In this document: positions 10,071 to 18,902 of the stretch, one piece after another
Layout: every line of letters begins with the position of its first letter
Position numbering within the stretch: position 1 is the first letter of the stretch
Assembly (NCBI GenBank): GCA_027315115.1
Contig: DAHUYQ010000024.1
Location: 1-64,000, forward strand
DNA: 64,000 nt
Source: Solirubrobacterales bacterium
Lineage (GTDB): Bacteria > Actinomycetota > Thermoleophilia > Solirubrobacterales > Solirubrobacteraceae
Reading direction: 5' to 3'
Position numbers and translations under genes: made by a program
The notes under the pieces: generated by a model
Told to the model about the DNA's origin: nothing
Databases searched by the model: none
What the model saw: the letters and a program-made list of their open reading frames with translations, nothing else

Positions 10071-10619
10071 TCAGTTGACGCTCGGGTCCATCGGCATGCG
10101 CGCAAGCAGCGCATAGCTTCCGCCCTTGCGCTCCAGGACGTCGGCCCAAAGCTGCTCCGGCAGATCGGTGAAGACGTCGTCCGGGACGGCGGGGTGGGCG
10201 ATCCAGTCGCCGTGCTCCAGCTCCTCTTCGAGCTGTCCGCTGCTCCAGCCCGCGTATCCGGCGTACACGCGGCGCCGCTCGGTGCTCTCCGCCAGGCCGT
10301 CGACGTCGGTCGCGCCGGCCGGGAAGCCGATCCGGCCCAGCACCAGCAGCGCCGCCGGGGTGGGGTCCAGGAACTCGGCCAGCAACACCACCGAGCTCGG
10401 CTGGACCGGTCCGCCTACGTACACCGGCTCCTGCGAGTCCACGACGGCTTCGAGCTGCGGCACCGCGTCGGCGACCATCGTCTCCGACGGGCGGTTGAGG
10501 ATCACGCCCATCGCTCCGTCTTCGTTGTGCACGCCGATCAGGACGACCGCTCGTCGGAAGTTCGGGTCGGCGAGCGACGGCGAGGCGAGCAGCAGCTGTC
10601 CGGCCAGGGACGAGTCCAT
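10071..10619 (-). CDS. YqgE/AlgH family protein (UPF0301)
   Basis: 182-residue cytoplasmic protein of the YqgE/AlgH family. The family signatures are visible: GQLLLASPSLADPNFRRAVV at the N-terminus, GAMGVILNRPSE, the VYVGGPVQ motif, and YAGYAGWSSGQLEEELEHGDW. Its biochemical role is not settled; AlgH was named for an effect on alginate genes in Pseudomonas. It follows the beta-propeller gene on the same strand, 114 bp apart. Confidence 0.88.
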   Translation of the reverse strand: MDSSLAGQLLLASPSLADPNFRRAVVLIGVHNEDGAMGVILNRPSETMVADAVPQLEAVVDSQEPVYVGGPVQPSSVVLLAEFLDPTPAALLVLGRIGFPAGATDVDGLAESTERRRVYAGYAGWSSGQLEEELEHGDWIAHPAVPDDVFTDLPEQLWADVLERKGGSYALLARMPMDPSVN

Positions 10620-10733
10620 GCTTTGAGGCTATCGCGGCGGGCGCGAGTCTCCGAGCGGCCCTGCGGCCTGTCTGCGCCCGCCGCGCCCGTCGCCCGCCGC
10701 GCCCGTCGCCCGCCGCTCCGCGCCCACCCGTGA

Positions 10734-12278
10734 TCAGCGGACGCTGAAGATCTCCAGCGTGCCGCTGAGCAGGTGCGCGTTGGCGTCGCCTGCCGGCTCG
10801 ATCACGTGCCCGTCGACGACGATCGGGCTGTTCCAGTGGCCCGCTTCCCCGGGCAGCTTGACGATCGGCCGCGAGGAGCGCGGCCGGTAGACCTCGATGC
10901 CGCCTTCGTCGGGGTCGTAGACGTAGAGCAGCCCGCCCGCGAAGATGGGACTGGTGCCGGGAATCTGGCTCTGCCAGGCCAGGTGCAGCCGTCCACGCCG
11001 CAGCACGAACGCGGCGGTGGCGTGTTCGTCGCTCAGGAACATGGTCGTCCTGCCGTCGTGCTGCCACACGGCGGGCGCGCTGAAGAGCATGCCGCCGCCG
11101 GGGAGGGGAAGCGTCTGGACTTCGCCGCCCAGATGCTCGCGAGCGCCGGGCGGATGCCCGTCCAGGCCGGAGAGCGCAAGCACGCGCAGGATTCCGTCCT
11201 TGCCGGCCACCGCCACGCGGTTGTGTCCCAGCAGCACGGGGCCGCTGGAGCCGAGATCCAGGTCGGAGCTGTTGAGGCGTTCCTGGTCGGTGGGCGTGAA
11301 CGCCTGCCGCAGACGCAGCGTGGGGACCGCGAGCTCGACCACGCTGTCGCCGAAGTTGGTGCGTCCGTTCCACGGGCCGTTGCCGGTGTCGAAGATGATC
11401 CTGCCGCCGCCCGGCTCCACCACCGCGCCGGCGCGCGAGAGGATCGCCGAGTCGCTGGAGGGGCATGTGCTGGGCTGGAGGAGCTCGCGCCGGTTCGCGC
11501 ACAGGGTGTTGAAGACCGCGGCGATGCGTCCGCCGGCGCGTTCGAGCAGCACGACGTGGCCCTGGTAGGGCGGCGTGTCGCCGTAGTAGCCCCCGGTGGT
11601 TGCGATCAGGTAGGGACCGTCGACGTTCAGGGCCGCCGTGATCTTCTGGCGCGCCGGATCCTTGGCGATCGAGACCGGCCAAGAGCCGCCCGCCTCCTTG
11701 CCATCCGCCAGCGCGAGCTTGTGGATCATGCCGTCGGGTGAGGCGGCATAGACGAAGCCCCCGCCCGGATCGGCGAGGGGGCTCGCCGTGGTGATCTGCG
11801 TCGTGCCTGCCCAACCCTGGTAGCCGGGCGGGGTGAAGATCCAGAGCATCCGGCCGCTTTGCGCGTCGAGCGCGATCGTCTTGCCGTAGGTCGTCGTGAC
11901 GACGATCACGTCGCGCGACCGGCCGGCGACCGTCACACCGTGCAGGTATATGGGTGAGGAGTCGACGGTGCCCGGCAGGCGCACCAGGATGTGCTTCAGC
12001 CTGCCGACGTTGGCGGCGGTGATGCCGGTTGCGCTTTCGGTCGCGTCCGAGCGCTGCGGGTCGAGTCCGAGCTCGGGCCAGTCCAGCAGCCGACCGGCGC
12101 CGCCGCTTGCCGCCGCGGAGGGGGCGGGGATCTGAGAGCTCGCCCTTGGCGCGGGCTGGGCCTTGGAGGCTCCGCCGCAGGAGCCGAGCAGTGCGCAGCC
12201 GGTGGTCGCCGCAGCGAGCAGCGTTAGCAGGCGCCGGCGCGCACGCGCCCTAGTGGTGGGGAAGGGGGTCGCAGGCAT
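10734..12278 (-). CDS. PQQ-type beta-propeller lipoprotein
   Basis: 514-residue exported protein. A basic N-terminus and hydrophobic stretch end in a lipobox, LLGSC, then a P/A/S-rich linker. The rest is a beta-propeller with repeated blade-like strands, including VIVVTTTYGKTIALDAQSGR, GFVYAASPDGMIHKLALADG and GGLLYVYDPDEGGIEVYRP. Such proteins include PQQ dehydrogenases and scaffold lipoproteins. No heme motif or clear PQQ-binding set is evident, so a binding or scaffold role is as likely as an enzyme. The start at 12278 has no strong Shine-Dalgarno. Confidence 0.75.
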   Translation of the reverse strand: MPATPFPTTRARARRRLLTLLAAATTGCALLGSCGGASKAQPAPRASSQIPAPSAAASGGAGRLLDWPELGLDPQRSDATESATGITAANVGRLKHILVRLPGTVDSSPIYLHGVTVAGRSRDVIVVTTTYGKTIALDAQSGRMLWIFTPPGYQGWAGTTQITTASPLADPGGGFVYAASPDGMIHKLALADGKEAGGSWPVSIAKDPARQKITAALNVDGPYLIATTGGYYGDTPPYQGHVVLLERAGGRIAAVFNTLCANRRELLQPSTCPSSDSAILSRAGAVVEPGGGRIIFDTGNGPWNGRTNFGDSVVELAVPTLRLRQAFTPTDQERLNSSDLDLGSSGPVLLGHNRVAVAGKDGILRVLALSGLDGHPPGAREHLGGEVQTLPLPGGGMLFSAPAVWQHDGRTTMFLSDEHATAAFVLRRGRLHLAWQSQIPGTSPIFAGGLLYVYDPDEGGIEVYRPRSSRPIVKLPGEAGHWNSPIVVDGHVIEPAGDANAHLLSGTLEIFSVR

Positions 12279-12629
12279 GACTGGATCATTCTGGCGCGTG
12301 GCTCGGCGGCGCAGATCGTCGCGTAGTTCACCGCAACGTCACAGGCCGCCAGGCGATCGCGGTCATGATGGAGACCGTCCTCACGGACACCCCCAGCGGC
12401 GAGGCGCGCTTGGGGCGCCGCCGGCCATGCCCGCACATCATCCGCCGGTCGTCCCCCCTTGCGACGCACCGGGCACGGGAGCCCCTCACTCCCGGCGCCC
12501 GGTCCGCGTCGGCGACGGCGGTCGCCGACGCTCGTCGCTGCCTGCTCTCCGGCTCCGGCCCGGGGCGATCTCCGGCCCAGGGCAATCCAGTATGCTGGAA
12601 CTTCGCCGATCGAATGGGAAGGTGGGTCA
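12279..12629. other. Divergent intergenic region, propeller lipoprotein / peroxiredoxin
   Basis: 351 bp without a supportable gene. It holds a PHO-box-like pair, GTTCACCGCAA (12326-12336) and CGTCACAGGCC (12337-12347), spaced exactly 11 bp, 48 bp from the lipoprotein start but pointing away from it. TATGCT at 12591-12596 is a candidate -10 element for the peroxiredoxin gene. The short reading frames inside are GC-driven. Confidence 0.4.
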
Positions 12630-13100
12630 ATGGGCAAGACACCGGGTGTCGGGGATCCGGCGCCAGACTTCGAGCTCCAGGGCACCGAGGGCCCGTTCAA
12701 GCTCTCTGACCAGCGTGGCAAGCGTGTCGTGCTGCTCTTCTACCCAGGCGATGGAACGCCTGTCTGCACCAGCCAGTTCTGCTCCTACCGCGACAGGCCG
12801 GAGGACTTCGCCGAGCTGGACGCCATGGTCGTCGGGATCTCCGCACAGGGCATCGACTCCCATGAGGCGTTCGTCAGCAGGCACAAACTGAACGTCCCGC
12901 TGCTCTCCGATCCCGGCGGCCGCGTCGCGCAGTCATTCAGCGCCTACGCCCGCCGGCTCGGCGTGACCAGGAGAGCAGTGATCGTGATCGACGAGCAGGG
13001 GATAGTGGCTCATCGGCACGACCACCTGCTGGGCCTGGCCTACCGCTCGGTGGACGACCTGCGCGAGACGCTGGCGGGGCTGCCCGCGATGGCGGGCTGA
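12630..13100 (+). CDS. bcp: Peroxiredoxin, PrxQ/Bcp type
   Basis: 156-residue thiol peroxidase that reduces hydrogen peroxide and organic hydroperoxides in the cytoplasm, recharged by thioredoxin. The AhpC/TSA fold is seen in GDPAPDFELQGTEGPFKLSD and VVLLFYPGDGTPVCTSQFCS. The peroxidatic Cys46 and the resolving Cys51 have the C-x4-C spacing typical of Bcp. The ATG at 12630 follows GGAAGGTGGG; a longer frame begins at 12459, but its first 57 residues do not look coding. It is convergent with the DedA gene. Confidence 0.9.
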   Translation: MGKTPGVGDPAPDFELQGTEGPFKLSDQRGKRVVLLFYPGDGTPVCTSQFCSYRDRPEDFAELDAMVVGISAQGIDSHEAFVSRHKLNVPLLSDPGGRVAQSFSAYARRLGVTRRAVIVIDEQGIVAHRHDHLLGLAYRSVDDLRETLAGLPAMAG

Positions 13101-13125
13101 CTCGGTCGCCTGCCGCCCGGCCGAC

Positions 13126-13884
13126 TCAGTCCCCCCGCAGACGGCGGTGCAGCAGCGCGCCACCGACGACCAGCACGATCAGCACCACCAGCGCGATCGA
13201 GCCGTTGCGTGCGAGCTTGACGGCGTCGGCGAGCGACTGCCAAGAGAGGTAGCCGAGCACCGAGAAGGCGGCCGACCAGAGGCCGGCGGCCACAAGCGCC
13301 GCAGGCAGGAAGCGGCGGGCGGGCATGCCGGAGGCCCCGGCGACGAACGGAGCCAGCGAGCGCACGAAGCCGATGAAGCGCCCCACGATCACCGTCTTTG
13401 CGCCGTGGCGGGCGAAGAAGCCTTCGACCTGCTCGAAGCGCTCGGCGTTCAGCTTCATCCGCCAGCCGTGCCGCTGAATCCAATCCCGGCCGAGGCGGCG
13501 GCCGAGGGTGAATGACACGGCGTCCCCCGCGAAGGCGCAGGCCCAGACGATCCCGATCAGAAGCGCCAGGTTGGTCTTGCCCTGTCCGGCCGTGATCCCG
13601 CCCACCACCACCGCGACCTCTCCCGGCGCGATCAGGCCGACCCCGGCCCCGGTCTCCAGGAACGCGAGCGTTCCCACCAGCAGATACGTGTAGGGGCCCA
13701 GCGCTTCGCCGACGCTCAGCAGCGTGTGCTCGAAGCTCGGCAGCTCGAAGGCGCCAAAGCCGTAGAGGGCGACCGCCATGATCGCGAGGATCGAGGCGGC
13801 CCGCACGAGGTTGGAGAGCCTGCCCCAGAGCGATGCAAGCGCCGCGACGCCAAGCGCCGCCGCGATCAGTGGGAACGGACGCAA
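13126..13884 (-). CDS. DedA family membrane protein
   Basis: 252-residue polytopic membrane protein of the DedA/Tvp38 (SNARE-associated) family, some members of which are undecaprenyl-phosphate or phospholipid translocases. Signatures include FLETGAGVGLIAPGEVAVVV, GDAVSFTLGRRLG and VGRFIGFVRSLAPFVAGASG, the last carrying the conserved FxRxxxPxxAG pattern. The start given is a TTG (13882-13884), which is uncertain; the upstream bases hold a 30-bp tandem duplication. Confidence 0.82.
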   Translation of the reverse strand: MRPFPLIAAALGVAALASLWGRLSNLVRAASILAIMAVALYGFGAFELPSFEHTLLSVGEALGPYTYLLVGTLAFLETGAGVGLIAPGEVAVVVGGITAGQGKTNLALLIGIVWACAFAGDAVSFTLGRRLGRDWIQRHGWRMKLNAERFEQVEGFFARHGAKTVIVGRFIGFVRSLAPFVAGASGMPARRFLPAALVAAGLWSAAFSVLGYLSWQSLADAVKLARNGSIALVVLIVLVVGGALLHRRLRGD

Positions 13885-13907
13885 GTGATCCGCCTGTCCA
13901 TGTCGGT

Positions 13908-13967
13908 CTGTCGGTACACCCGTCTCATCGGCTGCGTCTGTCGGTACACCCGTCTCATCGGCTGCGT
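13908..13967. repeat. 30-bp perfect tandem duplication
   Basis: The 30-bp unit beginning CTGTCGGTACACCCGTCTCA occurs twice without a gap, at 13908-13937 and 13938-13967, in the space between the divergent DedA and DMT genes. It contains GGTACACC near the centre. I see no similarity to a known element. Confidence 0.9.
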
Positions 13968-14088
13968 CTCACTATGGGCTGCCTCTCGGACAGCCGACGA
14001 CCCTGCGCGTCAGATCAACGATGCGAGCCGTCCTCGGCAGGACTCCGCCTGGTCTGGCGTGAGCGCTGGCCTGTGGCAAGATCTCAAC

Positions 14089-15024
14089 GTGCAGGCTGGC
14101 ACCATAGTCGCGCTGGTCCTTGCGTTCGGGTCAACGACTCTGGTCAGCCTCTCCTACCTGCGCGAGCACGGAGCAGTCGCGGGTCTGCCGAAGCTCTCGA
14201 TGCGCCATCCGATGCGGTCCGTGGAGCTCCTGCTCGGCAGTCGCGAGTGGCTGACCGGCTTTGCGATGGAGACGACCGGCTTCTGCCTCTACGTCGTGGC
14301 CCTGGCGCTGGCTCCGCTCGCGCTCGTCCAGAGCATCGCGGCCGGGGGCGTGGGGATACTGGCGATCGCCTCCTGGCACCTTGGCAAGCGGTCCCTGACC
14401 CGGCGCGAGGTGCTCGGCACCGCGCTTGCGGTCGCGGGTCTCGCCCTGCTTGCGATCTCGCTCGCCGACGGTGCGGTGAGCGGCGGCCGGGCATCGATCC
14501 CGCACATCGCGCTGTGGCTCGGGGCGATCGGCGGCGCGGCGGTGCTCGCGCTCACGGCCGCCAGGAGCTTCCTGCGCCCGGGGGTCGCGGAGGGCGTGGC
14601 CGGGGGGCTCATGTTCGCGGCGGGCGACATCTGCACCAAGCTCGCAACCGAGGGCGGCGCGCGCCTGGCCTTCGTGGTCCTGCTGATCGCGGGCTACACG
14701 CTCGGCACCACGTTGCTGCAGGTCGGCTACCAGACCTCCGCCGCGCTGACCGTCGCCGGGATCGCGACCCTGCTGACCAACGCCGTGCCGATTGCGGCCG
14801 GAACCGTGCTGCTGGCCGAGCCGCTGCCAAGCGGCGTTCTCGGCGTCTTCCGCGGCCTGGCCTTCGGGCTGGTGACCGCGGGCGCGATCCTGTTGGCAAG
14901 GCCGGAGCAGCGCGCAGCCGCCGCGCCGCGTGAGATGGCCGAGATGGAGTCGTCGTCCGATGGCGCGGGCTCAGCGGGGCCTGAGCCGGAGCGTTCCGTG
15001 CGCCCGAGCCCGCCCCGCGCTTGA
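14089..15024 (+). CDS. DMT-superfamily transporter (EamA-like)
   Basis: 311-residue membrane protein with about nine to ten hydrophobic helices and two internally similar halves, as in drug/metabolite transporters: LALAPLALVQSIAAGGVGIL in the first half, and YQTSAALTVAGIATLLTNAV with VPIAAGTVLLAEPLP in the second. The substrate is unknown. Start choice is uncertain: GTG at 14089 precedes the first helix closely, and GTG at 14059 is an alternative. The last 45 residues are a polar P/E/S-rich cytoplasmic tail. It is convergent with the TerC gene. Confidence 0.72.
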   Translation: MQAGTIVALVLAFGSTTLVSLSYLREHGAVAGLPKLSMRHPMRSVELLLGSREWLTGFAMETTGFCLYVVALALAPLALVQSIAAGGVGILAIASWHLGKRSLTRREVLGTALAVAGLALLAISLADGAVSGGRASIPHIALWLGAIGGAAVLALTAARSFLRPGVAEGVAGGLMFAAGDICTKLATEGGARLAFVVLLIAGYTLGTTLLQVGYQTSAALTVAGIATLLTNAVPIAAGTVLLAEPLPSGVLGVFRGLAFGLVTAGAILLARPEQRAAAAPREMAEMESSSDGAGSAGPEPERSVRPSPPRA

Positions 15025-15065
15025 GAGCGGGCGCCTCGGGGGGGCGCCTCGGGCGGGCGCTCTCA
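15022..15065. terminator. Candidate bidirectional terminator hairpin
   Basis: An 8-bp perfect inverted repeat, TGAGAGCG (15022-15029) and CGCTCTCA (15058-15065), encloses GC-rich bases with two GGCGCC palindromes. It spans the convergent ends of the DMT and TerC genes. No U-tract follows, so it is at best a Rho-assisted terminator. Confidence 0.4.
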
Positions 15066-16085
15066 GCGCGTCGGGCTCTCCGAGTCGGCGGACGTCGCTT
15101 GCTTGGTGTGCGCGCGCCGGTCTCGCAGCGATCCTGCGTGCGCGCGTGCCTCCCGGTGGCTGCGCGCATAGATCACGCTTGCGATCACGGTGGTGGCCAG
15201 GATGATCGCGATCGCGATCAGCGAGAGCGGCGTCGATATCTCCGGGATCGAGGACGATTGCAGGTGCGCGAAGTGCAGCACCAGCTTCACGCCGATCAGC
15301 GCGAGGATCACGGCAAGGCCGGCGGAGAGGTACACCAGCCTGTCGAGCAGGCCCGCGACGAGGAAGAACAGCGGTCTGAGGCCCAGCAGCGCGAACGCGT
15401 TGGCGGCGAAGACGACATATGCGCGCTGCGTGACTCCGAACGCGGCCGGGATCGAGTCCAGGGCGAAGATCAGGTCGGCGGTGCCGACGCCAAGCACCAC
15501 GAGGAACATCGGTGTGAACAGCAGGCGCCCATCCACGCGCGTGGCCAGACGGCCCCCTTGGAAGCGCTCGGAGAGCGGCAGCCGACGGCGGGCGAGCGCT
15601 ATCAGCGGGTTGTCCTCGATCGACGGGTCCACGTCGCGGTTGCGCATGAGCTGCACTGCGGTCAAAAGCAGCACCGCGCCGAAGATCAGGAAGGTGAACG
15701 AGAATGCGTCAATCAGCGCGGCGCCGAGCGCGATCAGCCCGAGCCGCAGGACCAGCGCGATCGCGATTCCGATCGAGAGCGCTCTCGGTCGCAGCTCCGC
15801 CGGCACGGCGAAGGCGCTGACGATCACGACGAAGACGAACAGGTTGTCGACCGACATGCTCTTCTCGAGCAGGTAGGCCGCGAAGTACTGGGTGCCGATG
15901 TGCCAGTCTGAGAGGCTGCCGAGCAGCAGGCCGAACAGCAGCGCGATCGCGACGTAGGACGCTGACCAGATCGCCGCCTCGTGCAGGCGCACGGGGCCGC
16001 TGTCGCGGCGGTGGAAGACCACCATGTCGAGCGTCAGCAGCGCTACGAACGCCGCGATGGTCGCCCCCCAGACGGGCGCGTCCAT
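15063..16085 (-). CDS. TerC family integral membrane protein
   Basis: 340-residue membrane protein of the TerC/Alx family, linked to tellurite resistance, pH response and manganese export in other bacteria. The hallmark EKSMSVDNLFVFVVIVSAF is near residue 74, and GVGTADLIFALDSIPAAFGV contains the paired acidic residues of the second half. About nine helices are predicted, with a polar arginine-rich C-terminus. It ends 6 bp after the upstream ppk stop on the same strand, so the two may be cotranscribed. Confidence 0.87.
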   Translation of the reverse strand: MDAPVWGATIAAFVALLTLDMVVFHRRDSGPVRLHEAAIWSASYVAIALLFGLLLGSLSDWHIGTQYFAAYLLEKSMSVDNLFVFVVIVSAFAVPAELRPRALSIGIAIALVLRLGLIALGAALIDAFSFTFLIFGAVLLLTAVQLMRNRDVDPSIEDNPLIALARRRLPLSERFQGGRLATRVDGRLLFTPMFLVVLGVGTADLIFALDSIPAAFGVTQRAYVVFAANAFALLGLRPLFFLVAGLLDRLVYLSAGLAVILALIGVKLVLHFAHLQSSSIPEISTPLSLIAIAIILATTVIASVIYARSHREARAHAGSLRDRRAHTKQATSADSESPTR

Positions 16086-16091
16086 CTGCGC

Positions 16092-18371
16092 TCAGGCGCT
16101 CGGACGCGGGACGGGGGGCCGCGCCGGCGGGCGCGCCGCTGGCCTGGCCACCGCCGGCCCGGTCGCGCTCTCACCCGGCCGCACTGCGCTTCTGGTCTCG
16201 ATCGCCGCCTCCTCGCCGGCGGAGCGGCGCAGGTGCAGCTCGATCATCTCCCGCTGCAGGTTGCGCGGCGGCTGCCCCGGCGCCTGGTCTCGTCTGCGCC
16301 AGACACCGTCGCTGTGCAGCTCCCAGGAGCTCTGGTTGTCGGCGAAGGCCCGTTCGAGCGTGTCCAGCAGGTCGGCCTGCAGGTCAGGGTCGTGGACCGG
16401 CGCCGCAAGCTCGACGCGGTGATCGAGGTTGCGCGGCATGAGGTCAGCCGAGGCGATGAAGACGGTCTGCTCACCGTCGCGCTGGAAGACGTAGACGCGC
16501 GAGTGCTCGAGGAAGCGGCCGACGATCGAGACGACGGTGATGTTCTCCGAGATGCCGGGCAGGCCCGGGCGCAGGCAGCAGATGCCGCGCACGTTGAGAT
16601 CCACCTTCACGCCGGCCTGGGAGGCCCTGTAGAGCGCCCTGATGCAGCCGCCGTCCACGAGCGCGTTCATCTTCATCGCGATCCGCGCCGGTTTCTGGGA
16701 CGTGTGCGAGGCGATCGTGCGCTCGACCTGCTCCACCATGCCGTGGCGCAGCATGTCGGGCGCGGTCAGCACCTGGCGGTAGTGCTGCGGCCGGCCGAAG
16801 CCCGTGAGGTAGTTGAACATGTCGGCCACGTCGGCGCCGAGCTGCTCGTCGATGGTCATCAGGCCGAAGTCCGTGTAGAGGCGCGCGGTGGCCGAGTGGT
16901 AGTTGCCCGTGCCGATGTGGACGTAGTTGCGCACGCCATCCCCCTCGCGCCTGACCACCAGCACGCACTTGGCGTGGGTCTTCAGGGCGGGCAGGCCGTA
17001 GACGACGTGCACGCCGGCCTCCTCCAGCGCCTTGGCCCAGTGGATGTTGGTGCGCTCGTCGAAGCGGGCCGTGAGCTCGACCAGCGCGACCGCCTGCTTG
17101 CCGCGTTCGCTTGCTTGCATCAGCGCCGGCACCATCGCCGAGTCATCGCTGGTGCGGTAGACGGTCTGCTTGATCGCCAGCACGTTCGGGTCTTCCACCG
17201 CCTGCTCCACGAAGCGCTCGACGGAGGTGGCGAAGGAGTCGTAGGGGTGGTGCACCAGGAGGTCGCCTTCGCGCATCGCGGCCATCACGTCGGGGCGTTC
17301 GCCCTCGTTGCTCTGCAGACGAGGATGGGTCACGCCCGCGAAGGGCGGGAAGCGCAGCTCGGGCATCCCTGGCAGGCCCGCGATCTGCGAGAGCGAGCCC
17401 ATGTCGAGCAGGCCCTCGACGGGGTAGACCTCCTCGGACTGCACGCCGAGCAGGCCGACGAGCTCCTCGCGCAACCGCTGCGACATGCTCGCCTCGATCT
17501 CCACGCGCACCAGCTCGCCGAAGCGCCTGCGGCGCAGCTCGTCCTCAACCGCCTGCAGCAGGTCGGCGGCGTCGTCGGAGACCTCCAGATCGGCGTCCCT
17601 GGTCACGCGGAAGACCGCCGAGTCGACGATCTCCATACCCGGGAAGAGCGCGTCCAGATGGCGCTCGATCACCTCCTCCAAGGCCACGAAGGCGATCGCC
17701 TGCTCTCCCTGGGAGCCGTTCGCGTTCAGCTCGTGGGCGGGGTGCACCCTCACGAAGCGCGGCAGTATCTCGCTTGGCACCTTCACGCGCGCGAACACGG
17801 TCTGCCCGCTGACCGGGTCGCGCACGAGCACCGCGAGGCTGAGCGAGAGGTTGGATATGTAGGGGAAGGGCCTGCCCGGAGCGACGGCCAGCGGCGTCAG
17901 CGCCGGGAAGATCGTGCGTCTGAAGCGCTCGGCCGCCTCGGCTCGCTGCTGCTTGTCTAGCTGCTCGTAGCGCAGCACGTGGATGCCCTGGGCGGCAAGC
18001 TTCTCGCGCAGGTCGCTCTGGAAGCAGCGGGTCAGACGGGCGCCCAGCCCCAGCACCCGCTCTCTGATCGCCGCGATCGTCTCGGTCGGCGTGAGCCCGT
18101 CCTGGCCGGGATTCTCGACCCCCGCGTCGATCTGGTCGTGTAGGCCGGCCACGCGGACCATGTAGTACTCGTCGAGGTTGGTCGTGTAGATCGCGCAGTA
18201 CTTCACACGCTCCAGCAGCGGCACGGTCGGGTCCTCGGCGAGCTGCAGCACCCGCTCGTTGAAGTCCAGCCACGAGAGCTCGCGGTTGATGTAGAGGGCG
18301 TGATCCCGCAGCGATCCGGCCGCGTCCCGGCTGGGATCGCGGAGCTGGTTGTGCGCATGCTCCTGGCTCAT
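16092..18371 (-). CDS. ppk1: Polyphosphate kinase 1
   Basis: 759-residue PPK1, which makes inorganic polyphosphate from ATP by way of a phosphohistidine. Domain order is as usual: N-terminal INRELSWLDFNERVLQLAED; a head domain with PGRPFPYISNLSLSLAV; and two phospholipase-D-like catalytic domains with THAKCVLVVRR (the autophosphorylated His equivalent), GTGNYHSATARLYTDFGL, and VGRFLEHSRVYVF (second catalytic His). The C-terminal 45 residues are a P/A/R-rich tail. The ATG at 18371 is preferred over a GTG at 18380 because GAGGGTGAG then sits at normal spacing. It is divergent from the SixA-like gene with 30 bp between. Polyphosphate metabolism fits the phosphate island further right. Confidence 0.95.
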   Translation of the reverse strand: MSQEHAHNQLRDPSRDAAGSLRDHALYINRELSWLDFNERVLQLAEDPTVPLLERVKYCAIYTTNLDEYYMVRVAGLHDQIDAGVENPGQDGLTPTETIAAIRERVLGLGARLTRCFQSDLREKLAAQGIHVLRYEQLDKQQRAEAAERFRRTIFPALTPLAVAPGRPFPYISNLSLSLAVLVRDPVSGQTVFARVKVPSEILPRFVRVHPAHELNANGSQGEQAIAFVALEEVIERHLDALFPGMEIVDSAVFRVTRDADLEVSDDAADLLQAVEDELRRRRFGELVRVEIEASMSQRLREELVGLLGVQSEEVYPVEGLLDMGSLSQIAGLPGMPELRFPPFAGVTHPRLQSNEGERPDVMAAMREGDLLVHHPYDSFATSVERFVEQAVEDPNVLAIKQTVYRTSDDSAMVPALMQASERGKQAVALVELTARFDERTNIHWAKALEEAGVHVVYGLPALKTHAKCVLVVRREGDGVRNYVHIGTGNYHSATARLYTDFGLMTIDEQLGADVADMFNYLTGFGRPQHYRQVLTAPDMLRHGMVEQVERTIASHTSQKPARIAMKMNALVDGGCIRALYRASQAGVKVDLNVRGICCLRPGLPGISENITVVSIVGRFLEHSRVYVFQRDGEQTVFIASADLMPRNLDHRVELAAPVHDPDLQADLLDTLERAFADNQSSWELHSDGVWRRRDQAPGQPPRNLQREMIELHLRRSAGEEAAIETRSAVRPGESATGPAVARPAARPPARPPVPRPSA

Positions 18372-18401
18372 CGTGCTCACCCTCTATGCTCGCAGAAGAG
18401 T

Positions 18402-18902
18402 ATGGCTCGCCAACTGTGGCTTCTTCGTCATGCCGAGGCTGAGCCTCACGGCACGCGCCCCGACGCGGAGCGCGCACTGACCAGGCGCGGCGAGCAACAG
18501 GCGCGCGCTGCCGGGGCGGCGGTCGCGCGGATGGACGTCGATTTCGAGGCGGTTCTGTTCAGCCCGAAGGTGCGCGCGATGGACACCGCGCGGCTGGCGG
18601 GGGAGGTCGGCGGCACGGTCTTGCAGGACCCGATGCGCGAACACCGTCCGCTGGCCGAAGGGTACGGAGTCGCGCAGGCGCTCGACGACCTTGCCGGGCT
18701 CTCCGCGGATGGGCGGCTGATGCTCGTGGGCCACGAACCGGATCTCGCGGGCGTGATCGGCGATCTCACGGGCGCCGCGGTCACCTTGAAGAAGGGCGGG
18801 CTGGCCGTCGTTCGCCTACGCGGCGCAGCCGGCGAGCTCGCCGTCCTGCTGCGTCCGCTCGAGCTCGCGCTGATCGCGGGCAGCGCCGTCGCCGAGGTCT
18901 GA
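18402..18902 (+). CDS. sixA: SixA-like histidine phosphatase
   Basis: 166-residue single-domain histidine phosphatase. The RHG-type motif is LLRHAEAEP, with the catalytic His near residue 9; the second His is in LMLVGHEPDL. SixA in E. coli removes phosphate from phosphohistidine of phosphotransfer proteins; other members act on nucleotides or sugars. The start follows AGAAGAG. It is divergent from ppk1 with a 30-bp shared promoter gap, and its last 87 bp overlap the 3' end of the response regulator on the other strand. Confidence 0.83.
   Translation: MARQLWLLRHAEAEPHGTRPDAERALTRRGEQQARAAGAAVARMDVDFEAVLFSPKVRAMDTARLAGEVGGTVLQDPMREHRPLAEGYGVAQALDDLAGLSADGRLMLVGHEPDLAGVIGDLTGAAVTLKKGGLAVVRLRGAAGELAVLLRPLELALIAGSAVAEV

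Noticed and set aside
7637-10078. 813-codon frame on the plus strand, opposite the MMPL gene
   Set aside because: Antisense shadow of a GC-rich gene: composition is extreme in R, H, D and Q, with no domain or hydrophobic pattern. The same holds for plus-strand frames at 39532-41085 and 46013-47074, and the minus-strand frame at 49068-50372.
12326-12347. PHO-box-like pair before the propeller lipoprotein gene
   Set aside because: Not listed as a separate site: it points away from the nearest gene and is 283 bp from the peroxiredoxin start. It is kept only as a remark with the 19775 site.
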